Source of the DNA: Bog-950 sp964620645
Lineage (GTDB): Bacteria; Bacteroidota; Bacteroidia; Chitinophagales; LD1
DNA: 15,935 nt
Direction of reading: 5' to 3'
Assembly: GCA_964620645.1 (NCBI GenBank)
Contig: CAZUHU010000079.1
Span: 1 to 15,935, forward strand
The notes beneath the pieces are model-generated. The model did not search any database. It worked only from the letters and a program-made list of their open reading frames with translations, and had not been told where the DNA came from. Numbering within the stretch: position 1 is the first letter of the stretch; every line of letters starts with the position of its first letter. A program made the position numbers and the translations under genes. This document shows positions 1 through 6,199 of the stretch, in pieces.

Positions 1-696
1 ACCATCACCTGCCCCTGTAGTAAAGCAGGCAAGGTTATGATTATTGAAGCTATACATACGTCCCCATTGCCAGTCACCCATAAATGCCTTATCCCATAAC
101 CCGGTGGAGTTGGCGTTGCTTAACGCATTAAAGTCATTTGCAGCAATAGAGTCTATAAAAACGCCCATACCGGCATCTACACTGTAGCAGTGAATAATAC
201 TATCCGTTAACGCGTAGTGCTGTTGCCCCGGTGTAATAGCATCTTCCCAACGAACAACCTCTTTATCGGAAAATAAAACACGGGCGAAAGCTGGCTCCCG
301 GTAGTTACCTTCTTCCTCCAGGACTAATTGCACCGGGAAATTCCCTATAGGGAACATTTGTGTAAATGGCGCAGTAACACCAAGGTTAATAGGATCGCAG
401 GTAACCAGTTTACCACTCTCTACATGTAACATTCCTATTTGCTTTGTTGAGAAGGTAAAGAGGTCTCCCAGGTAATGCACTTTTGTGCTGTCAAAAAAGG
501 AAGTTTCAAATAATTCAGGATAAACATGCCCTGTGTAGGTGGTAGCCTTAATAATAGAAATAGTGTCCGCCTCATTATAGGCGCTATTAACTGATGGGGG
601 TTGGTTTTCCGGCCCGGTATTTTTTGTTGATGGCCTGGTGCAACTTACTGCAACACATAGTAATGCCAATACAGAAGCCGGTAGCATTGATTTCAT
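1..696 (-). CDS. DUF4241-family lipoprotein (partial, C-terminus off the left edge)
   Basis: I read 232 codons from an ATG at 696 to the window edge with no stop. The first 19 residues form a hydrophobic signal ending AVSC, so Cys19 is the likely lipidated residue and the protein is probably membrane-anchored outside the cytoplasm. The rest matches the DUF4241 pattern as I remember it: SGKLVTCDP, then FPVQLVL, RVLFSDKEVVRWEDA, YSVDAGMGVFIDS and a final TTGAGDG close to the edge, so nearly all of the domain is present. DUF4241 has no assigned biochemical activity that I know of, and I propose none. The gene lies directly beyond the atp operon terminator on the same strand. I see no convincing promoter of its own in the roughly 20 bases between the terminator and the ATG, so limited read-through from atp is possible. 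Family call fairly sure, function unknown. Confidence 0.8.
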   Translation of the reverse strand, partial: MKSMLPASVLALLCVAVSCTRPSTKNTGPENQPPSVNSAYNEADTISIIKATTYTGHVYPELFETSFFDSTKVHYLGDLFTFSTKQIGMLHVESGKLVTCDPINLGVTAPFTQMFPIGNFPVQLVLEEEGNYREPAFARVLFSDKEVVRWEDAITPGQQHYALTDSIIHCYSVDAGMGVFIDSIAANDFNALSNANSTGLWDKAFMGDWQWGRMYSFNNHNLACFTTGAGDG

Positions 697-710
697 ATAC
701 TTAAAGAAAC

Positions 711-736
711 AAAAAAGGCGGGTTAAAACCCGCCTT
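711..736 (-). terminator. Rho-independent terminator of the atp operon
   Basis: A perfect 10-bp inverted repeat (715-724 and 727-736, arms AAGGCGGGTT/AACCCGCCTT) encloses a 2-base centre. Read on the minus strand it is followed by a run of six T (complement of 711-716). It starts 24 bases after the atpH stop codon, so it should end atp transcription ahead of the DUF4241 gene. Confidence 0.9.
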
Positions 737-760
737 ACTATTTTATCAGCAAAAGTGCTG

Positions 761-1321
761 TTAGTATTTCTTGATGTAAGAGTTGTCGTCAACAATTTTG
801 CGGAAACCGTGCAATTGATTCTTAATGCTGGCGTCAACCATTTTGTCGCCATAAGTTAGCACAAAGCCACCTATTAACTCAGGGTCTACCTCCTCGGTCA
901 ATTCCACTTCTTTCAGGTTTTCCTTGGCCTTAAGTGCGTTGATTATCCTGTTTACTTCAGCAGCATCTAACTTGGTTGCTGAGCTGAATTTAACCGGAGT
1001 AATGCCGGCTAAAACATTGTATTGCATAATAAAGGCATCAGCAATTTCATGTAAAAAAGCCTCGCGGCCTTTTTTTATCAGCAGCACTATAAAGTTGTAA
1101 ACTATGGCTGAAGTATTGCCTTCAAATATCTTTTTGGCAATAGCCAGCTTTTTATCAGTAGCGATAATGGGGCTTTTGAAAACAGCCTTAAGATCCTTGC
1201 TGGTTTCAAACATCTCATCCATACGGCGGAAGTCTTTATTAACTTCAGCAAGTTTGCCTTGCTCCTGTGCCAGCGTTACCAGCGAGCGGGCATATCGTTG
1301 CGCAATTCTATAAGAGCTCAT
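761..1321 (-). CDS. atpH: F0F1 ATP synthase subunit delta
   Basis: This 186-residue protein is the delta (OSCP-like) stator subunit, which connects the top of the F1 alpha/beta hexamer to the b subunits so that rotation is coupled to catalysis. The N-terminus (IAQRYARSLVTLAQEQGKL) is the typical helical start of the family, and the C-terminal part carries ELTEEVDPELIGGFVLTYGDKMVDASIKNQL in uninterrupted order, the usual delta signature around GG-x-x-hydrophobic and D-x-S. Length is normal. The ATG at 1321 is 2 bases after the atpF stop, indicating tight translational coupling. It is the last gene of the operon: a terminator follows rather than atpA. Confidence 0.95.
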   Translation of the reverse strand: MSSYRIAQRYARSLVTLAQEQGKLAEVNKDFRRMDEMFETSKDLKAVFKSPIIATDKKLAIAKKIFEGNTSAIVYNFIVLLIKKGREAFLHEIADAFIMQYNVLAGITPVKFSSATKLDAAEVNRIINALKAKENLKEVELTEEVDPELIGGFVLTYGDKMVDASIKNQLHGFRKIVDDNSYIKKY

Positions 1322-1323
1322 GC

Positions 1324-1818
1324 TTAGTTAAGGTTTGTTTCTTTGGCCATTTTGTTCACGTAGTCGGTATGCTCAGCACTGCCTTTTAGGTCCTTGCGGA
1401 TAACTTTCTCGGCAATTTCAAGCGCCATTTGTCCTACTGAGTTTTTAACTTCAGTAATAGCGGCCATTTTTTGGTTTTCAATTTCGCGTAAAGCCTGCTT
1501 CAGTTTGTCTTCTGCTTCTTTGTTAGCGCGCTCAACAATATCCGACTTTAATTTTTCGGCAGCTTCGCGGGCTTCGTGCAGTATTTTGTTGCGCTCTTCT
1601 TTAGCCTGGTTTAACAGCTCTTCGTTTTTAGCTACGAGCTGGCTCATTTCAGCACGGGCTTTGTTGGCCTCGTTCAAAGTTTCTTCAATCGTTTTTTCGC
1701 GCTCCTTAATCATTGCAAGGATAGGCTTCCAGGCAAATTTGGCAAGGATGAAAAACAACAATCCAAAGATGATGATCATCCAAAAGATAAGGCCAATCGA
1801 GGGTTTTACTAACTCCAT
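1324..1818 (-). CDS. atpF: F0F1 ATP synthase subunit b
   Basis: This 164-residue protein has one N-terminal membrane helix (about residues 8-27, rich in I/L/F) followed by a long, highly charged helix with many E, K, A and R (about 35-150). This is the expected form of the b subunit, the peripheral stalk that anchors delta and F1 to subunit a. The pattern FAWKPILAMIKEREKTIEETL just after the membrane helix is characteristic of b. Length is normal. It lies 108 bases downstream of atpE, a wide gap for this operon that contains a terminator-like hairpin, and 2 bases upstream of atpH. No Shine-Dalgarno is visible before the ATG, which is common in this phylum. Confidence 0.95.
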   Translation of the reverse strand: MELVKPSIGLIFWMIIIFGLLFFILAKFAWKPILAMIKEREKTIEETLNEANKARAEMSQLVAKNEELLNQAKEERNKILHEAREAAEKLKSDIVERANKEAEDKLKQALREIENQKMAAITEVKNSVGQMALEIAEKVIRKDLKGSAEHTDYVNKMAKETNLN

Positions 1819-1871
1819 ATTTCTGTTTTTCTATTTCTTTTTAATTAATACCAACTCAACTTAACAAAGTG

Positions 1872-1912
1872 AAAAAACAGGCAACGCAGCCAACCGCTTT
1901 TGCTGCCTGTTT
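1872..1912 (-). terminator. Terminator-like hairpin between atpE and atpF (possible attenuator)
   Basis: Arms at 1875-1883 and 1904-1912 (AAACAGGCA/TGCCTGTTT) pair perfectly over 9 bp around a 20-base loop. On the minus strand the right-hand arm runs into six T (complement of 1872-1877). An alternative stem uses GCAGC at 1886-1890 with GCTGC at 1902-1906. It begins 15 bases after the atpE stop. A partial terminator here would give more atpE message than atpFH message, which fits the high copy number of subunit c. Structure is seen; activity is inferred. Confidence 0.55.
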
Positions 1913-1926
1913 AAAACTTGTTTGGA

Positions 1927-2190
1927 CTAGGCAGGGAATGCCTTGAATACTACAAGCAGACCTACAACCATCGCGAAGAAGGCAGCACCTTCAACCAGAG
2001 CGGCTGTAAGAATCATGTTTGCACGGATATCGTTAACGGCTTCTGGCTGGCGAGCGATAGACTCAACCGCACCTTTACCGATGTTACCGATACCAACGCC
2101 TGCGCCAAGAGCAGCTAAACCTGCACCTAAAGCAGCAATACCGTAACCGATTCCTAATCCACCTGCATCCAATAATACTGTGTTAAGCAT
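1927..2190 (-). CDS. atpE: F0F1 ATP synthase subunit c
   Basis: This 87-residue, two-helix protein forms the rotating c-ring of the F0 motor. Helix 1 carries a glycine-rich pattern (GAGLAALGAGVGIG, about residues 22-35) used for tight packing, the polar loop has the conserved Arg-Gln-Pro (47-49), and helix 2 has the ion-carrying carboxylate Glu67 in ALVEGAAFF. I see no Gln in helix 1 and no Ser next to Glu67, so the usual sodium-binding set is not apparent and proton use is more likely. It lies 36 bases downstream of atpB. The gene is followed by a hairpin with a T-run that may tune expression of atpF and atpH. Confidence 0.96.
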   Translation of the reverse strand: MLNTVLLDAGGLGIGYGIAALGAGLAALGAGVGIGNIGKGAVESIARQPEAVNDIRANMILTAALVEGAAFFAMVVGLLVVFKAFPA

Positions 2191-2226
2191 GATGTTTGGT
2201 TTTATATATGAAAAAATAATACACGA

Positions 2227-3336
2227 TTAATGATGTGCTTCTTCTACCGCCGCGCCAAAGTAAATGGCCGAAAGTAGAGTGAACACATAAGCCTGAATAA
2301 GTGCAACCAACACTTCCATCAAACCCATAAATACGTCAAAGGCTACTGATAATACTGACACACCTAAACCGGCGGCAGCGTTCATTTCGCCAAAGATGAA
2401 TATTAAGCTAAGGAAGGCCAGCGCAATAATGTGGCCCGCGGTAATGTTGGCGAACAATCGTATCATTAATACGAAAGGACGCAAAAACACACCCATAATT
2501 TCTATCGGGGTTAAGATAAGTAACACCGGTTTTGGCACGCCGGGCATTGCAAAAATGTGGCCCCAATAGTGCTTATTGCCATTCAATAGAATAATGATAA
2601 AGGTTAAGCAGGCTAACACCATGGTAACAGCTATGTTGCCGGTTAAGTTAGCACCACCCGGAGGGAAAGGCACCAGGCCTAACATGTTACTGAACCATAT
2701 AAAGAAGAACACGGTTAGCAGGTAAGGCATAAATTTTTCGTACTTGGGGCCAATTGATTGCTTGGCTATATCATCGCGTATAAAGATGATGAAAGGCTCC
2801 ATGAAAGACTGTAAACCGCTTGGCGCCTTGTTCGGGTTCTTTTTATAAGCTGCAGCTACGGATAAGAAGATAACCAGTAATAAGCCGGCTACAATAAACA
2901 GGGTAGCTACGTTTTTAGTGATAGAAAGGTCATAGATCTTAGCCTCTTCGTTGTAAGTGCCATCAGCGTTAACGGCTTTAATTTCGTTACCTACCAGGGC
3001 GTATGTATAAGCGCCTTCCACATGCTCGTGGCCATGGTGGAATTTGCTGCTCATGAAAAAGTCCAGGCCTTTATCCGTATAAAGAATTACGGGCAGTGGA
3101 ATAGCTACAGATGAAGTGCCTTCGCCAAAAAGGTGCCAGTCATGAGAATCGGTAATGTGCTCGATTATCATTTCACCGGCATCAAATTTCTTTTCTCCTG
3201 CCTCTTCGTGGGCAGTGGCCGGATGGGCCTCTTCAGCTTTGGTTTCGGCTTCCTGGGCAACAGCAAAGTTTATCAGGAAAAGGCTAAAAACAGCAGTTAA
3301 AATATGGCGGAAAGACATGGTAGTTGAATATTTCAT
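2227..3336 (-). CDS. atpB: F0F1 ATP synthase subunit a (exported N-terminal extension)
   Basis: Subunit a forms the proton half-channels next to the c-ring. The key Arg is in MIRLFANITAGH (about residue 293 from the chosen start), with a Glu in TPIEIMG shortly before it and several membrane helices from about residue 140 to the C-terminus. The first part is a signal peptide ending AVAQ, followed by about 110 mostly polar residues rich in E and H, including HHGHEHVEG. This long N-terminal region is known in Bacteroidota a subunits. An upstream in-frame ATG at 3366 is rejected because it lies inside the -7 promoter element; the ATG at 3336 has AAAGGG a few bases before it. A later ATG at 3318 would also leave the signal peptide intact, so the start is likely but not certain. 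First gene of the operon. Confidence 0.93.
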   Translation of the reverse strand: MKYSTTMSFRHILTAVFSLFLINFAVAQEAETKAEEAHPATAHEEAGEKKFDAGEMIIEHITDSHDWHLFGEGTSSVAIPLPVILYTDKGLDFFMSSKFHHGHEHVEGAYTYALVGNEIKAVNADGTYNEEAKIYDLSITKNVATLFIVAGLLLVIFLSVAAAYKKNPNKAPSGLQSFMEPFIIFIRDDIAKQSIGPKYEKFMPYLLTVFFFIWFSNMLGLVPFPPGGANLTGNIAVTMVLACLTFIIILLNGNKHYWGHIFAMPGVPKPVLLILTPIEIMGVFLRPFVLMIRLFANITAGHIIALAFLSLIFIFGEMNAAAGLGVSVLSVAFDVFMGLMEVLVALIQAYVFTLLSAIYFGAAVEEAHH

Positions 3337-3359
3337 TACACCCTTTTCAAAATCGGGCG

Positions 3360-3390
3360 CAAACATAACAGAATTGACGAATTAGGGAAA
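3360..3390 (-). promoter_or_regulatory. Predicted Bacteroidota-type promoter of the atp operon
   Basis: On the minus strand, TATGTTTG (complement of 3360-3367) is a perfect TAnnTTTG -7 element. A TTTC (complement of 3387-3390) lies 19 bases upstream at the -33 position, matching TTTG in three of four bases. The -7 element ends 23 bases before the ATG at 3336 and overlaps the earlier ATG at 3366, which decides against that start. Confidence 0.6.
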
Positions 3391-3642
3391 GGGATTGCAG
3401 CTTATTTTGTGCTCTATAATAAAGAGGGGTTTTCAACATCGCTTTTGTCCTGCGCCGCTTGCCAAAAGGTTGACAAAAGTTGACACTTTACAAATGCCAA
3501 CTTCCTAATAATGCTCCTTAACTATTTGGTTATTAGATTTTTATGAAAAATACTATTTTAAAAAGGTTGACACCTGAATTTAGCGTTTCTGTTTTGTCCC
3601 CTGTTCTGTCCCTTTCTAATCCTTAATTCCTTACTTTGATAT
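3391..3642. repeat. Divergent intergenic region with three GTTGACA direct repeats
   Basis: No gene is visible between the atp promoter and the next gene. GTTGACA occurs at 3469-3475, 3479-3485 and 3566-3572. The first two are exactly 10 bp apart, one helical turn, and AAAAGGTTGACA is repeated at 3464-3475 and 3561-3572. They could be a regulator binding site or -35-like elements; the sequence alone does not decide. Two related TGTCCC strings lie at 3595-3612. The sequence TTACTTTG at 3631-3638 resembles a -7 element but is only 4 bases from the ATG at 3643, which is too close unless the message is leaderless. Confidence 0.4.
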
Positions 3643-4512
3643 ATGAAACCGGCCCACTTCTATTCCTTTTTGTTAATCTTCTGCTCCACGGTAGCTAATG
3701 CAGCTAAAAGCGGCAATGCTCCTGTTTCTGATTTTATTGCTGCCATCAACCACCACGATACAGCTAAAATTGCACCTTTAGTTACTGATGATCATTGCTT
3801 TGTGGATGCCATTGGCCAGCAGATAAAAGGCAAGGACAAGGTTCTGTCCGCCTGGACCGGCTACCTGCAATGGTTCCCTGATTATACCATTGAAGTTGAA
3901 CAATTGATGCGTAACGGCGATACAGTGGCCATCTTTGGCTATGCTTCCGGCACTTTCCATCAACTAAAAGGAGACACCACTAAAGCGCATTGGCGTTTAC
4001 CTGCTTGCTGGCGGGCTGTGGTAAATCAGGGTAAAATAAGCCTTTGGCAGGTTTATACCGATACCAAAATACCTTTCGAGATTATAAGCAAGTATGGCGA
4101 TGCCCAGGCCGATAGTAAGGTGCAGGGTTTTGGTGGAGTGTTTTTTAAATCGGAAAAACCCAAAGAATTGGCCGCCTGGTACGATAAGCACCTTGGCACC
4201 TCATTTGGCCAGCAGGGCTTTTCTGTTTTTTGGTGGAGAGATTACGATTCAAAGCAGGCAGGCAGTACCACCTTTGCTATTTTCAAACAAACTTCAGGAT
4301 ACTTCGATCCGTCCACCAAACCTTTTATGTTCAATTTCCGCGTTACTGATTTAGAAGCTACGCTAAGCAGGTTAAAAGCGGAAGGCGTTACAGTGGTTGG
4401 CGATGTGCAGACCTTTGATTATGGTAAATTTGGATGGATATTGGATGCTGACGGAAACAAAATTGAGTTGTGGGAACCTAAAGACGAGGAAAATCAATTC
4501 GGAAAAAAATAG
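3643..4512 (+). CDS. Exported SnoaL-like (NTF2 fold) / VOC-domain fusion protein
   Basis: This 289-residue protein starts with a probable signal peptide (about 1-20, ending VANA). Residues about 25-145 resemble SnoaL-like polyketide-cyclase/NTF2-fold domains: FIAAINHHDTAKIAPLVTDD, then GKDKVLSAW, FPDYTIEVEQLMRNGDTVAIFG and a closing ISLWQVYTDT. Residues about 160-280 resemble a glyoxalase/VOC domain: GGVFFKSEKPKELAAWYDKHLG at its start and WILDADGNKIELWEP at its end. The usual first metal ligand (His or Gln near VFF) is not obvious, while a late Glu is present at 275, so metal-dependent catalysis is uncertain. Both folds bind small molecules, but no substrate can be named. The stop is 4 bases before the VIT-family transporter start, so the two are probably co-transcribed. 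Confidence 0.75.
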   Translation: MKPAHFYSFLLIFCSTVANAAKSGNAPVSDFIAAINHHDTAKIAPLVTDDHCFVDAIGQQIKGKDKVLSAWTGYLQWFPDYTIEVEQLMRNGDTVAIFGYASGTFHQLKGDTTKAHWRLPACWRAVVNQGKISLWQVYTDTKIPFEIISKYGDAQADSKVQGFGGVFFKSEKPKELAAWYDKHLGTSFGQQGFSVFWWRDYDSKQAGSTTFAIFKQTSGYFDPSTKPFMFNFRVTDLEATLSRLKAEGVTVVGDVQTFDYGKFGWILDADGNKIELWEPKDEENQFGKK

Positions 4513-4516
4513 GATT

Positions 4517-5233
4517 ATGAATAGAGAAGCTGAACATGCGCCGCATGTTGAAGAACATTTTGAAAGTACTGACTTTGTAAAGGATATAGTAATAGGTATG
4601 GCCGATGGGCTAACCGTTCCCTTTGCTTTGGCAGCCGGTTTAAGTGGCGCTGTGGATAGCGGCCATGTGATATTGGTTGCCGGTATTGCTGAAATAGCAG
4701 CCGGCAGCGTGGCCATGGGCCTTGGGGGCTACCTTGCCGGTAAAACCGAAGCAGATCATTATGAATCTGAGTTAAAGCGGGAATACTATGAGGTAGATGC
4801 CTTTCCGCAAAAAGAAAAGCAGGAAGTAATAGAAGTGCTTCAGGATTTTGGTGTTAGCGAAAACTCCAGCCGCGAGATAACGGAGGAAATGAGCAAAGAC
4901 AAGGATAAATGGGTAAAATTCATGATGCGTTTTGAGTTAGGGCTTGAAAAGCCTGACCCCAAGCGCGCCCGTAACAGCGCCGTTACCATAGGTTTATCGT
5001 ACATAGCAGGCGGATTTATCCCTTTAAGCCCGTACTTGTTTATTGGCAATGTTTCAACGGCACTTATGGTATCGGTAGCTATAACCCTGGTTGCACTTTT
5101 CGTTTTCGGCTTCTTAAAATCTAAGGCTACCGGCCAGCCGCCTCTTATGGGGGCTATTCGCACCATGTTTATTGGCGCCCTGGCTGCCGGTGTGGCTTTC
5201 GGCCTTGCTAAGGCAATCGGTAAAATTGAATAA
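4517..5233 (+). CDS. VIT1/CCC1-family iron or manganese transporter
   Basis: This 238-residue protein has five predicted membrane helices (about 21-43, 50-74, 150-172, 178-200, 212-236) with a cytoplasmic helical domain (about 76-145) between helices 2 and 3, the layout of VIT1/CCC1 divalent metal exporters. From memory of the plant VIT1 structure, transport residues Asp43, Glu72 and Met80 correspond, at a constant offset of 13, to Asp30, Glu59 and Met67 here. The metal-sensing glutamates 102, 105, 113 and 116 correspond to Glu89, Glu92, Glu100 and Glu103; Met149 and Glu153 correspond to Met136 and Glu140; the position of Glu150 is Met137. This argues for a working Fe2+/Mn2+ carrier. The ATG at 4517 is chosen because the preceding in-frame codons overlap the upstream gene and only a TTG starts them. 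Confidence 0.88.
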   Translation: MNREAEHAPHVEEHFESTDFVKDIVIGMADGLTVPFALAAGLSGAVDSGHVILVAGIAEIAAGSVAMGLGGYLAGKTEADHYESELKREYYEVDAFPQKEKQEVIEVLQDFGVSENSSREITEEMSKDKDKWVKFMMRFELGLEKPDPKRARNSAVTIGLSYIAGGFIPLSPYLFIGNVSTALMVSVAITLVALFVFGFLKSKATGQPPLMGAIRTMFIGALAAGVAFGLAKAIGKIE

Positions 5234-5258
5234 GAGCAACAGTAAAATTTTATTTTCG
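5226..5258 (+). promoter_or_regulatory. Predicted promoter for aguB-aguA
   Basis: TATTTTCG at 5251-5258 matches the Bacteroidota -7 consensus TAnnTTTG with one mismatch, and a TTG at 5226-5228 lies 22 bases upstream. The element ends 19 bases before the aguB ATG. It overlaps the end of the transporter gene, so aguB may have its own transcription start. Confidence 0.4.
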
Positions 5259-5277
5259 CGCCTCTAAAAATAGTGTA

Positions 5278-6153
5278 ATGAGCAAAGTAAAAGTTGGATT
5301 TGTGCAAATGAGCTGTGGTAAGGACGTGCAGCCTAACCTTGAAAAGGCTGTTGCAGGTATACGCGATGCCGCAGCAAAAGGAGCACAAATAATTTGTACG
5401 CAGGAACTGTTCACTTCGCTTTACTTCTGCGATGTGGAGGATTACGAAAACTTTAAACTGGCTGAACCCATACCGGGCCCTACTACTGAACGCCTCGGTA
5501 AATTAGCTAAAGAACTAAACGTGGTAATAATTGCCTCCTTGTTTGAAAAGCGTGCGCAGGGCATCTACCATAACACCACTGCAGTTTTAGACGCCGATGG
5601 AAGCTACCTGGGTATGTATCGCAAAATGCATATACCGGATGACCCTGCTTATTTTGAAAAATTCTATTTCACTATTGGCGACCTTGGTTATAAAGTTTTC
5701 AAAACAAAGTATGCCACTTTTGGTGTGCTCATTTGTTGGGACCAATGGTACCCTGAAGCGGCCCGTATTACCTCGCTTATGGGGGCTGAAATACTTTTTT
5801 ACCCAACGGCTATTGGCTGGGCTACCGACCAGGATGAGGAAACTAATAAGGACCAATACAATGCCTGGCAAACTATTCAACGCTCGCATGCAGTAGCTAA
5901 TGGCGTACATGTGGTAAGTGTTAACCGTGTTGGTTTAGAGCAGGAGGGTAGAATGAAGTTTTGGGGCGGTAGTTTTGTATCCAATCCTTTCGGAAGGTTA
6001 GAGTACCTGGCCTCGCACGATAAAGAAGAGAATGTGGTAGTGGAACTGGATTTGACTAAAACCGATTTCTTCCGTACACATTGGCCCTTTATGCGCGACC
6101 GTCGTATTGATAGCTACCAGCCGATTACCAAAAGATATATTGACGGCGAATAA
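5278..6153 (+). CDS. aguB: N-carbamoylputrescine amidase
   Basis: This 291-residue nitrilase-superfamily enzyme hydrolyses N-carbamoylputrescine to putrescine, CO2 and ammonia, the last step of the agmatine route to putrescine in the cytoplasm. The Glu-Lys-Cys catalytic set is visible: Glu43 in TQELF, Lys116 in YRKMHIPDDP, and Cys153 in LICWDQWYPEAAR. The pieces FFRTHWPFMRDRRIDSY near the C-terminus and GIYHNTTAVLDADG in the middle are characteristic of this amidase group rather than of general nitrilases. Length is normal. It is 46 bases upstream of aguA, the enzyme that makes its substrate, which strongly supports the assignment. A predicted promoter lies 19-52 bases upstream. Confidence 0.94.
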   Translation: MSKVKVGFVQMSCGKDVQPNLEKAVAGIRDAAAKGAQIICTQELFTSLYFCDVEDYENFKLAEPIPGPTTERLGKLAKELNVVIIASLFEKRAQGIYHNTTAVLDADGSYLGMYRKMHIPDDPAYFEKFYFTIGDLGYKVFKTKYATFGVLICWDQWYPEAARITSLMGAEILFYPTAIGWATDQDEETNKDQYNAWQTIQRSHAVANGVHVVSVNRVGLEQEGRMKFWGGSFVSNPFGRLEYLASHDKEENVVVELDLTKTDFFRTHWPFMRDRRIDSYQPITKRYIDGE

Positions 6154-6199
6154 TCTTTCGCAATCACCTTTTCATCGATAACGTAAAGCAGATAATAAG

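Noticed and set aside
638..859. Plus-strand open frame across the atp terminator and the atpH end
   Set aside because: It crosses the terminator hairpin and overlaps two genes on the other strand, with no recognisable protein features.
1394..1864. Plus-strand open frame opposite atpF
   Set aside because: It is serine- and alanine-rich, as expected for the antisense of a charged helical gene, and atpF is clear on the other strand.
1927..2190. Sodium-type subunit c
   Set aside because: The Gln in helix 1 and the Ser next to the helix 2 Glu that mark sodium-binding c subunits are not seen.
4397..4516. N-terminal extension of the VIT-family gene from a TTG at 4397
   Set aside because: It would overlap the upstream gene by over 110 bases, and the added residues do not resemble the family; the ATG at 4517 gives a normal N-terminus.
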